From Hygrocybe punicea (taxonomy: Eukaryota > Basidiomycota > Agaricomycetes > Agaricales > Hygrophoraceae), in contig OY744469.1 in assembly GCA_963556145.1 (NCBI GenBank), positions 2,108,001 to 2,172,000 of the forward strand: 64,000 nucleotides of DNA, in the 5' to 3' direction. The notes under the pieces were generated by a model. That model made no database searches. It saw only the letters and a program-made list of their open reading frames with translations, and was not told the DNA's origin. Shown piece after piece: positions 1 through 11,195 of the stretch (position 1 is its first letter; each line of letters begins with the position of its first letter). The translations under genes were made by a program, and so were the position numbers.

Positions 1-923
1 GCAGCGGCCATGGTATCTTGGTCTAGTGCTATAGGGAATGGCAATCCTCAGTACAGCGATGTTATCAGCAACATTCGCAAGGTCAACCAAAAGTAAGCTG
101 TCAGCTAGGACTTTATGGTTAAAGACAATTCACATCGCATAACAGTTTGCTGTTTTCCGCAGTGACCTTTGTTCGATCTGGCAAGTACTCGAATCTTTCT
201 CGTGACGATCCTGCCAATATCTCTACTGGAGCATTTGGGCGTAGTTTCTTCCACTCCGTTGCTGGTGCCATCCCAACGATCTTCACTTCTGTCATTCTAG
301 TCGATTCATGCTTCCTTGATGAGCCAAAAGTTGGTGGGAACATGAAACCGATCAAAGTCATCCAAGGGGCTTTACTCTCAGGAGAATGGGAGCGGTATGT
401 TGGCGCCATTGGAATGGTCACTGGTGAGGCGGAATTTCATGCACAACTATATAAGGACTTTCTGTCCTTCTCGATGACAGCGGCAAGTGGGATGGATGCA
501 TCTCCTAGCAGTGAGTATACATTCAATGCTCTGTTATCAATCCTTACTCATATTCAATAGAAGCTTCCTCTTCGAAATTCGTGCAGTCTAGTCCTTTTAC
601 TCGACGTCCCGCTCCATCTTACCAAAAGACTGCGCTGTCATTCCATGACATTGGTTAGTTTTATTCTCTCTCACACAATGTCCTTGGTTTCGTTTTTGAT
701 GCCTGTATTCATAGTCCCAATATATGATGCCCGGAAAGTTAAAACGGACTTTACCGACACCCTCAAAATACTTCAGAAACTCCCCCACTTTCCAGGTGAT
801 GTTCCTGCAGAATCGTGCATTGTGGTCGGCCACACGATCAATACCTTCAAACGCTCTGATGATTTGTTGGAGAGTATTTCCCTAAATGTGCAGTGGGTGA
901 TGGTATTGGGCGTCTCTCATTAA
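1..923 (+). CDS. Unknown spliced protein, 3' part (partial at window edge)
   Basis: Four exons keep one frame: 1-92, 146-510, 561-653 and 715-923, ending in TAA. The introns (53, 50 and 61 nt) have GT and AG borders and the joined product has 252 residues with no internal stop. The start lies outside the window. The family was not recognised. The middle is mixed hydrophobic, with the stretch PKVGGNMKPIKVIQG near residue 95; a Ser/Arg-rich linker follows, and the end is compact, with GHTINTFKR and SLNVQWVMVLG. No membrane segment, signal peptide or catalytic motif is evident. The last exon is repeated in degenerate form about 440 bp downstream. Exon structure is fairly secure; function is unknown. 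Confidence 0.65.
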
Positions 924-1151
924 CTTGTCGTCTTTCTCGTCATGAAACTAGTGTGCCATGCAGCGTGGCCTATTGCCAATTCTCTTTATGTTGCCTTGAA
1001 TTTGTAATGTACCTACCATTGAAATCAAAGCGTTTCGTGCCTCTCAGACATGAGATCCAATTTGTGACATTTAAAGTTGACTAATGTACAAGTGAAGTTC
1101 AAAAATATGAGTATACATTTGTAATGTCTACAAGCCATTTATAAAATACCG

Positions 1152-1298
1152 CAACTACCCATCTTCCCGCACAATATCCCTGCAGGATCCTGTGTCGTTG
1201 TTGGACACACCATCAATACATTCAAGCGTGTAGATGGCATGATGAAGAGCATTTCACTCAATGTGCAATGGGTCATGGTCTTGGGAGTGCCGAAATGA
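1152..1298 (+). pseudogene. Duplicated terminal exon of the upstream unknown gene
   Basis: A 49-codon open stretch ending in TGA repeats the C-terminus of the gene ending at 923. It shares GHTINTFKR and SISLNVQWVMVLGV, with changes such as VDGMMK for SDDLLE. No matching copies of the upstream exons were found before it, so it is an orphan tandem exon duplication. It could also serve as an alternative last exon if splicing skips the first copy; sequence alone cannot tell. Confidence 0.6.
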
Positions 1299-1385
1299 TT
1301 GCTCCACTTAGCATCATTTATATTTGTATCTTATGTCTGTTTTGTGAAATAAACGCGAACCGATCCATTGACTGTACAGATAATA

Positions 1386-3208
1386 TTACAAATATGAGTA
1401 TGGACCTTTGATGTCAATCAACCATTTATAGAAAACCCCTGCAAAAGTGTCTGCTAATGAGCCAATGGGTGCTCGAACGGATTTCGGACCTGACTTCATG
1501 TTCGACCAGAGGCTGCATGTGTGATAACGTTCCACCTCGTTCACGAAATAGGACACAGTATCCGTTTTGGAATCCACAATGAGCGATATGTCCATACGGC
1601 AAAAAACACTCATCGATGGTTTTCCACCAACCATATTGGACTCTATCGCATAAAGCCCTTCGTAGGTCTTTTGGACAAAGTCGAAGAACTCGTTTCTGCC
1701 TTGCTCTCGAATAGAAATGGTGCCCCTGTCTGGATTGCATGCCACCGTCTTCAATAGAGTCCCCTGCATTTGAAATATTCTGACAAAGTTAAGACAATCA
1801 TGCATATGATATGACAAGTGAAAATGAAGGGCACTCACCTTAACTCATCCAAGGTATAGAAACTTGAGACGATATCCCACTTCCAGGACTTGCTTTCCTT
1901 GTTGTACAGGGTGTGCACCGTATACACGACCTTTCCACCAACTAGAAACACACGCCATTCGCCCATCTTACTCAGTGGTTCGATGTACGTTTGCCCAAAC
2001 CAACGTGAACCTGGAACCTCACAGTTATTGCGCATGTATTCCCAATTTCGCTTGGCGTCGCCAGGTAATAGGACGTGATGACCGGTGTCGCTGTGTGTCC
2101 GTTTCAAGACAATATTCGGTGGGAATTGGTCGCCATTGTTTAATAATTTTGCTTGAGGGCGTATTGTATGCGTTACATTCAAAGCGACATGAAGCAAGTT
2201 TTGATTTTGTATCCATTTTGAATGGACCGTGTTCATCTGCTTCGGAGGCGGCCAGATGTGTGCCGTTCGACAGAGTTCGTCCATGCCAGTCATGAAAATC
2301 GACACATTTTCCAGTGTCAATCCGTATTGGTTACCGCTGTCAAGACATCAGTATAATGCAGCGAAAATGGAGCAGAATTAATTAAAGCGATGTCAATCTT
2401 ACATGTATGACATTCCCATATCCACACCACCAAATACACAATCTGCCGATGCGAACTTTTGCCACGTATCGCCTTTGTCTTGATGGCGAAGTATTGCATG
2501 AAGGAACTCGGGCCAAAATATGTATTTGACATTGAAGCGCTGGGCTCCATCCTCATGATGTAGTCGCATTCCGATATAAACCTGTTTGTTGTGAAATACG
2601 TTTCAGTATCAACAATCCACAAATTAAACAATAGACATTACCCATTCTTGAATACATGCTGAATAGTGACTCTTGTATGACTTGATGATATGGACGTAAC
2701 CATCAAGATGGGCAATGGTATCGAGTTCGATGTCGGATATGGTCGTGGTGACGAATGCAAGATCGTTAATGGCTGCGGCTTTGCTCACGATACGAGTTGT
2801 TGGGTCAAGGATAAAAAGGATTTTGAAAACACGGCCGTCATTGTTGCTTAATGTGGTTATACGGCATTCATTGTTGCTTACGGTGGTTGGCGGTTCCGTT
2901 TCACAGTCAGATGATGTTTCCATCTCAGAGTCGGATGATAGCCTTTTGCGTGGAAGGAGATCGAGTTCCGCGGCCGTCGCATTGCGGACACCCTGCGAAT
3001 TTTCACGTATGTTGCGACCAAGACATACCGACTGCGGACAAATTCCAGACGAAAAGCATTTGGGATGTTGGTGTGTGGATCCGACATGTCTTTGGCAGGA
3101 GTTGCCTTCCTTCTTCCACAAAAGACATTTCGTTTTTGGAGAGTCGCATTTTCGACCAGGGCAGATGTGCATGCAAAGTTCATAACCAAGTTCCTTCTTA
3201 TATGGCAT
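1386..3208 (-). CDS. ATP-grasp-like fungal protein with Cys-rich N-terminus
   Basis: Minus-strand exons 3208-2642, 2581-2403, 2336-1839 and 1779-1386 join in frame through 55-66 nt introns and give about 545 residues. Residues 1-60 hold a Cys/His-rich cluster (CMHICPGRKC, then several spaced cysteines) suggesting a zinc site. Exon 3 reads like an ATP-grasp core: a lysine strand IVLKRTHSD, then GQTYIEPLSKMGEWRVFLVGGKV. Exon 4 has the Asp and Asn-Glu pattern (CRMDISLIV, YFVNEVE) typical of the metal- and ATP-binding end of that fold. By analogy it could be a carboxylate-amine or amino-acid ligase, but the substrate is unknown. The start is the first ATG giving the Cys-rich region; an upstream exon cannot be excluded. 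Confidence 0.7.
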
Positions 3209-3464
3209 GTTTGTGGACCTAGGCAGGATTTCGGATGGGTGGTATGAGGAACAGACACAGATATCATTAATACATCAATACCTTAATGATTGATTACTTT
3301 CAGGGTGGTTGATAGCGGGTGGTGACGATTCCACAAACCTTCTAATTATAAGACGTCAGAATTATGTCACCTGACAAGAGTGGCAATGATAAAACAACAA
3401 ACACGTGCCAAACACGTTGATCAGCAATGGAATCATTTAAATGTCTTGAAAGAGCAATATCCAC

Positions 3465-4085
3465 CGAACATCTCCACCAAACACACCGAACATGTTCGAT
3501 GTGTTCAGTGTGGTATATCCGGTCACAACCGTTGGTTGACATCCACCGAACATCTCCACCGAACACACCGAACATGTTCGATGTGTTCGGTGTAGTATAT
3601 CTAGTAATATTGGTTCACCAACGTTGACCGAACACCTCCACCGAACACACCGAACATGTTCGATGTGTTCGGTGTGGTATATCCGGTCACAACCGTTGGT
3701 TGACATCCACCGAACATCTCCACCGAACACACCGAACATGTTCGATGTGTTTGGTGTGGTATATCCGGTCACAACCGTTGGTTGACATCCACCGAACATC
3801 TCCACCGAACACACCGAACATGTTCGATGTGTTCGGTGTAGTATATCTAGTAATATTGGTTCACCAACGTTGACCGAACATCTCCACCGAACACACCGAA
3901 CATGTTCGATGTGTTCGGTGTGGTATATCTAGTCACAACCGTTGGTTGACATCCACCGAACATCTCCACCGAACACACCGAACATGTTCGATGTGTTCGG
4001 TGTAGTATATCTAGTCGTACATTGACATCCACCAAACATGTCCGGTGACCGAACACACCAAACAACATGTTTGTTGTAGTATATC
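3465..4085. repeat. Palindromic minisatellite array 1 (about 83-bp units)
   Basis: Seven near-identical units of about 82-83 bp centre near 3490, 3572, 3655, 3737, 3819, 3900 and 3982. Each has a near-perfect palindrome, CACCGAACATGTTCGATGTG extended on both sides, followed by a spacer with GTAGTATATCTAGTC. The last unit fades out near 4085. Short frames through it are only repeat translations. A related array lies at 31.1-32.1 kb. Confidence 0.9.
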
Positions 4086-4470
4086 TAGTCCTTCTACATC
4101 CATCCAACAAGTCAGACTTGTTGTGCTTTTCCGTCAACGGACCGGTCCGTGAATATTCATCGAACGAATTAACTCGATTTATCGCCTTACCAACTGAAAA
4201 ATATTCCATACGCTGCACATGTCGGTTTTCTGCGTGCAATTACTAGCTTTGGACAACTTCTAAGCTCGAGCCACATCAAAAACATAAATAAATAGATCTG
4301 TTGTTTATGCATGCAAAGAAGCCGAACATGAGGTTGAACATGTGGCGATTGATCTGGTCACGTGGTCGTGACATCTGTATTCATAGTCTGGAGCGTTGAG
4401 TAATAAATCCGCCCTTTTCTTTTGCTCTCAAATCGCCTCACACGTCGACCAAAAAACTTTTATTTCATCT

Positions 4471-6395
4471 ACCATGTCCTTGCCAGTCGTCAAAACCTCG
4501 ACTCCCGCTGTCAATCCCGCCGCCTTCAAGTACTGGCCTGATGCGCCGCCCAAAAAGCTGCAGGAGCTACATTGCATCTTCCAAATCCAGTACATGGTCC
4601 CACCCAAGATTCCGGCACCCAACAAGGAATCCGGCACCATTCCCGTATTTTCTCGTAATCTCTATGTACTGAAGACACACCCCCATGATGCCACCGCCTG
4701 AGGTGAGTTATGGCGCGAAATCCCCGAATGATATGAGGAACCGCTCCGTCGCTTGATTTATCAAATGGATATGTACATCTACGCGACAGCAGCCATCGCA
4801 TACAACAAGGCACCCAACTACTCGCCGGACTACGTCAAAAACGATAAGGAAGGGACTGATTTACTTCGGGATTACCTCAAGTATACCGACACCGTCATGG
4901 ACGAAATTTGGGCAGAGGTTTTGGTCGCAAAACGGGCCAACGAGGTTACCCGTGACTGGTGAAGCACGATCTTCGACGATTGGCTCCTCAAAGAGTTTTA
5001 TGTCGGCAAGCATTCTCCATCGGCATTAATTCAACATGGCGCTGTTAGCACCGAGACCATGCCAGAGGACCTCGGTGAGTATATATATGCATTGGCAGAC
5101 AAATGGATTATGACGTCTGGCATCATAGATTGGGCGAAATACGACGAATCTGTGCCAGCATGGCACAGCGGAACCTCTGCAAATTGGTCGTTCGGTGGGC
5201 TTCCGGACACCACAAAGCTCGAAATAATCGGTCAGGTTATTGCTTGGTGTAAAGGACATAGTGTCCTCGTCGATGCCGATGTGGCGGACGATGATGAAGG
5301 TATGATCTAGAATTACATATGTGATTGTGCTAATGATATAATACATTTGCAGAGGAGCTGGTTCCCGAGGGCAAGGGCAAGGGCAAAGCCAAGTCAAAAT
5401 CGGTCAAAAAACAGAAGACATCTTCCGCTGGTTTGTACAAATTTTCTACCATACCGGTGTATAGATGTACTGAATATTCAGGTGGCGCAGACAATTCGTC
5501 CGAGAAGGACAAAAAGAAGCCCAAGCCCAAACCCAAGTCCAGTAAGTACTTTCGTTGTCTGTGATTGTCATACATGAAAACCCTTCTCCATGACAGAATG
5601 CACAATCAAGTCCAAAGCCGAGGACGACGATGACGGTGAGTTATTGAATTCCGAATATCAAAACGATAATCCAACACATTTATTCATGTATAGACGACGT
5701 AAAGATGGAGGAAGACTTAGCCCCGGTAAAGAAGAAGCGGTCCAAGGCTCAAATGCGTACGTTGCTCACGTTGCTATGATTAATGCACTGACATATCGCA
5801 GTCGCTGTCGAAATTGGGCCGTCGCGCGGATCCAAGAAATCGGAATCCGAAAAATTGACAGTGGAAGTTAAACCACCCATCTCCTCCGAGCCGGTTGATG
5901 TTCCACTGGAATCCCCGAAGTTCGACGCTGTAGGAACAGAGTGGGTCGGGTTGTTGGATGTCGATCACGATGCAATCATGCACAACGACGATGGACCTCC
6001 CGAACCAAAACAAGAGTCTCTCAGCAGTGATCACGAGGACGGCGAGATAACGAAGAGGAGGAAGCTAGATGTCGCTTTGGAGCAAGCGGGCATTATTGCA
6101 GAGAAGCTCAAACTGGTGAAGCCACCGAAGAAGTCACCGACTCCGGGTATGTGTTTCAACATCACATGTCTGTATCTATTCCAATTCTGATCTTCTTAAC
6201 GTCCTAGGATTCCGTCCCAATACGCGTGCATCGTCACGCCACCAATCATCGACCCCTGCGGAGCCCAGCGCTTCATCGATGGACGTGGATTGGAGCAACA
6301 TCGTTCCACCCGAAATCCTACTCTCGATTCCTCCAAGCCAAACGAGGCCTTCATCTCCCAAGCCGTCGACATCCAAACTGGATCCCGGGCCTTAA
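4471..6395 (+). pseudogene. Decayed spliced gene for a Lys/acid-rich protein
   Basis: Exons 4471-5299, 5353-5430, 5482-5541, 5597-5635, 5694-5756, 5802-6146 and 6208-6395 join in frame through 45-61 nt introns with GT/AG borders. The first exon is one frame broken by three TGA codons at 4699, 4729 and 4960; coherent protein continues after each, so these look like CGA-to-TGA changes. The N-terminal 280 residues look globular and aromatic-rich. The rest is low-complexity, rich in Lys, Pro, Ser and Glu, and nuclear-protein-like. The family was not recognised. A TATA-like ATAAATAAATAG lies near 4284. With three stops it is very unlikely to make full-length protein. Confidence 0.7.
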
Positions 6396-7374
6396 TTTCG
6401 GAGGAGTAAGTCCTTCTTTTTGTGGAGTATTCATTATATTTGACTAAAAAGACTTTATCCCAGTCGTTGATTTCTGGAAACGTGTGCCCTCAAATGTCCT
6501 CCTCATACATCACTACAGTGTCTATATATGTACTTCTTTTTGCTCTGTTAAAAATGACTTGTGTTACTGTATGACCATAAGAATTGAGCATGATAGTAAG
6601 CATAGATACAACGTAAGGCATCAATCTTGTTGACTGAAAATCTGTTTGTCTAAAATATATCCTGGTGAATGCATTACTTTCAGTTCAGTTCATAGTACAA
6701 CTACCGACTCACTCAACCTGAGAAGGACAACCTGAGATGACTTAGGTTCAGGCTAACAAAAATTAAAATTGAATATATGTAAGAAACCAGAATCGCGAAC
6801 TTTATGGACCTATTAAATGAGGATACAATGATACAAGAGTAACAAAACCCCCTCTTGTAGTGGAAGATATAGCTGTCACTCCAAGGGGAGCTATGACTAT
6901 TTGGTACCGGAATAATACAGTATACTTGTGTGGGAATGATACGTACAGCTCCATAAAAATGACAATGTATTTCTGACAAGGATGAAGAGCAATGATAATT
7001 TCCACGAATTACCAAGTAATTGTCAAATATGCACAGTTGTCAAACAGCCTGGTTGTTCAACTTCAATACCTGTTTTGTCTCAGTTGGTTGGATCAATGTC
7101 TTGTCAGCCAGACCCCTAATAAGATCGTAAGGCAGCTATTCATGATACAGATGCATTTTTGGCCTGTATCAAGGCATGTCACAGGAACATAGAATGGAAT
7201 AAAAAAAGTAAACACAGATTTCTAAAGATTCAGGCACGCCTTATGGTGTTTTGGGAAAAGCTTACAAATAATATAATGTCATATGATCAATCCCATTGTG
7301 TTAATTGTTATTCATGATCCGAACCACTTGACTAGTTAAATGGGTGGTGTTTCCTCTTACTGTCACAAATCCTC
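6396..7374. other. Gene-poor stretch containing the unplaced Helitron 5' end
   Basis: AT-rich sequence with only short open frames. The first 200 bp look like the 3' flank of the preceding gene. The Helitron 5' terminus (normally starting TC after an A) must lie here or just inside the next frame, but there is no second full copy in the window to align it with. Confidence 0.5.
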
Positions 7375-10300
7375 ATGAATCCCCACAACATCATCCGTGT
7401 CTGCATTGCATGTTTGACTTATCTATATTTCCTTGCAAATGCAACATTATTTCCACAACTATGCCAAGACAAACTTATGTATATCTCTCCTGAACCAGTT
7501 TCCTGTCCTGTGATATCGACCTTGACCCAAGAATTGGGTGTTTTTCAAAGAAAACTCATAGAACATGAGTTGGCCCCAGATCAGGGCGATGCAACAATAT
7601 TGATGCAAATAAATGCAACACTATATGTAAAGATCATTGGAATAACAAAAGAAACAAAAGATAACTTGACAGTCGATCCATTATTCGTTTGGACTACATT
7701 TAAAAATAGCGCCTTCAAAATGCGAATATGTTCTATTCAATATGCAAGAACATATTTCTTACCTCATAAATATCTCTTTGCTTTGTATTGTCTTCTCAAA
7801 CCTATCACTGTCCAATGTCGTTGTAAAATGATCAAAGCATTGCTCATGCGATCGCTATTGAGACGACATGATTTCAAAACATATTTATTTCATTGTATTA
7901 CTAGTTCTCTATCACATGCAACGTTGCTGTGGACCACACTATGTTTCATAATACGGCATAGCCGTTCAAACATAATTGTGTTCAATTTGAATTTATTCGG
8001 ACACTTGTTTAAATCTTTATATATAAATTTCATTCATAGATATGACTACATTGGTGGTGGTAAACGAATACCAACATTCAAGTTTAGCTTTCTTCAATCT
8101 TTTATGCTACCGTCTAATAATATCAACCATGATTCTGACATATTATTCGAATATGTGGGGCATATTGATGAACAAACAGCCAACACTTTATATGAAGATA
8201 GAAAAACATATGCATGTGTTAAAATGCCTTTACATGAACTTCTGCCAAATTTGACAGTGAAGGATATTGGTGAAATAACAACAATACATGGTATATATTT
8301 GTCAAAGACATTACGAAGATTACATGGACAAGATCTATCTGTGGCATTAATGAGGCATAATTGTTCAGCTTGTGATACTCATGTTTCTATTTTTCATGTG
8401 CATGATATTAAATCACATAAAGACCTGTGTAAACAGTGGTACAGAAGACAAAAAATGACAGAAACATATGAGTGCGGCAAAGAAGAAACTCAGGCTCAAA
8501 TGAAAGAAGAATTGGACAAGTCAGATGAGCAATTATTTCCTCCTCCTCCTCCATCTATTGAATTGAAGGAAACCATAATCAGCAACTGGTGCAGAGATAC
8601 ATCACCTGAATGTTTCCAAGAAAGTGGGTGTGCTGTATGTGGTCAATTGGTTGCATTGAAAAACATGTCTTTATTGTCAAAGACGAAGGTTAATCTGAAA
8701 ATATTAACTAGAGACAATATGGGAATCACAAGATGTGAATGATATCATTGTTCTGATCCAATAGAGGATATCAAAGGTCCAGTGCTAGATGACACATGTA
8801 AATGGATATGCAAACCATGTGTGCTCAGTCTGAATAAAGGCCAAACTCCCAAATATGCTTTGGCGAATGGACTTTGGATGGGAAGAATTCCTGCACAACT
8901 TCAAAATCTAACATTTGCTGAACAACTTTTGATTGCCCGTGTTCGTCACAACAAATGTATTGTTCGTGTCTCCTCTGGGATGCATAAAATGAAAGCAAAT
9001 GCCATCATGTTTCAAAACCCAACACCAAAGATATATCAACGGTTGCCTCCAACAATTAAAGAACTTGATGAAGTGCTAGCGTTTATTTTCACTGGTCCTG
9101 CCAGACCAACTCCAGAAGACATGGAGCGAACGCCTTTATTGGTTCGCCGAAGGCGAGTTTCTGCAGCTTTAGAATGGCTGAAATTGAATCACATGGATTA
9201 CTATGATTTAGATATCTCCTATGAAAATCTAGCACAATATCCAGATCATGGAATTCCTGTTGTGGTTGCATATCGACCAGCAGACACAAATAAGGAACCA
9301 GAAGCCACTAGTGCATTTGACAATGAAGTGGAAGATGGTGTGGAAGATGGGCCTTGTCCCTTTGTTGTTAGTGGAGTAACTGGCGAAAATCTAGATATTA
9401 CAAGTCCAAAGGCATTAATAGCTAGAGCGACCAAGCACTTGATAGATGACCATGGTGGTGTTCTTGCCATAAGCCATGCTAGAAATCCAGAATCGTTCTT
9501 TAATAATCCTCAGTTATATCCTATGATGTTTCCCTGCCTATTTCCATATGGCTTGGGTGGTATTAGCAGCATAGACAATGATGTTTTAAGCATCAGTGAT
9601 ATGATGCACAAAAGACATCTCCTGATGTACCATGACAAAAGATTTCAAACCGATCCCTATTTTCCATTGATTGCATTCAATCAAGAACAAATCAAGGACA
9701 GTACAACCGGAGGATATTTGTTGACTAATAAACATAATTTCAACGATATTGCAGATCGCCTGATGAATATCAATACAGCTGTTTTGGATGACCTCTCTAA
9801 GAGATTATCTAGAGGTGATAGAGTCAAACCAGATACATCGGAAGAGAAAGCATGCTATAAACTCATTTCTGATCTGGATCACGTAGCTGGTCAGGTCAAA
9901 GGTTCAATTACTAACAAGAAATACATGCGAAATGAGATTTGGTCTCTGATATCCTATATTGGTGCTCCGACTTGGTTTATCACTTTTGCACCTGCAGACA
10001 TCAATCACCCACTATGCTTATATTATGCTGACAACAAAGAAAAGTTTTATCCTAAACTACGTCTACCCCAGGATTATTACAAACTAATTGCAAACAATCC
10101 AGTTGCTGGAGCCCGCTTTTTTCACTTTACTACTGAAATGTTCATCAAACATATATTAGGAATAAATGAATCTCATCCTGGCCTGTATGGAAACACATCA
10201 GGTTATTATGCAACGGTAGAGGAACAAGGACGTCTTACCTTGCATCTTCATATGCTGTTGTGGATAAAGGGATGCCTTACACCTCAGGAAATACGTGACA

Positions 10301-11187
10301 AAATTATGGGTGAAAATTCTGACTTTCAGAAAAGATTAGTGGAATATTTGGAAAGTTTGTGTGTAGGACAATTCATGACAGGTTCTAAAGATGAGGTATC
10401 ACAGAAAATGGAACAGACAATGTCGAAACCTGAATATCAACCACCAACATGTGTCATGCCAGATCCACCATCATATAATTGTTCCATGAATTGTCAATAT
10501 CACAACAAAAGATCAACATGGTGGCAAAGGTTTCAAGATGTTGTAGATGATCTTTTATTGCGATTAAATGTACATAACACGCATGATGGCAAAAAAAAGC
10601 CATACTGTCTTAATTCGAAAGGTGAATGTAAACGACGATTTCCCCGTGATATCTTTCAACAAACTTTTGTAGAACCTAACACTGGTGCTCTCAACCTCAA
10701 GCATGGTGAACCTTGGATGAACACGGTGACACCTGAAGTTACATATATGCTACGATGCAATTCTGATGTGACCAGCTTATTATCAGGTACTGCTATAAAG
10801 GCCATAGTTGCATACATAACAGATTATATTACAAAATTCTCCTTGAAGACCTATAGCATTTTTGAAGTGATAAAAAGTATTTTTGATAAGAATTCCAAAA
10901 TGATTGGTGGCGACCTGAAAAGAAAAGACAAAGTCAGAAAGCTGTTTACACAAATAGTCAATTCACTCACCTCCAAAATGGAAATTGGTGCTCCAATGGC
11001 TTCATTATATGTCCTTGGAAATCCTGATCACTACACCAGTCATAAATTCGTGCCATTCTTTTGGAGATCTTATGTTAAAGAGGTTATCAGTGCATGGTCT
11101 GATGAGGAAATTCCTAAGACCAAAATAATGCACAAAACGTTGTTATTGGTAAGAATAATGGCGCATACATTGGACTTTCCAAAGTAA
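7375..11187 (+). pseudogene. Helitron Rep protein, N-terminal part (HUH endonuclease)
   Basis: Two frames, 7375-8742 and 8782-11187, are in the same phase and separated only by a TGA at 8740, so they were one reading frame. The first carries Cys/His-rich pairs (HNCSACDTH, GCAVCGQL). The second opens with a segment like fungal DUF6570 (YALANGLWMG, LLIARVRHNKCIVRVSSG). Counting from 8782, the nicking domain has the HUH pair His488 and His490 (TLHLHMLLW) and the tyrosine motif YITDYITK with Tyr678 and Tyr682. The frame ends at 11187 through a 1-nt loss, probably in the A-run at 11134-11137; the next frame continues the protein at once. The first 200 residues are AT-driven and may not all be coding. 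Confidence 0.85.
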
Positions 11188-11195
11188 ATAATTAT

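Noticed and set aside
3465..4085. CRISPR array
   Set aside because: Repeats and spacers are both conserved between units, the host is eukaryotic and no cas gene is present; it is a minisatellite.
4699..4962. TGA as selenocysteine or a variant genetic code
   Set aside because: TGA occurs in many unrelated decayed genes, faces CGA in paralogues, and intact genes here use TGG for Trp and end at normal stops; no SECIS-like context was noticed.
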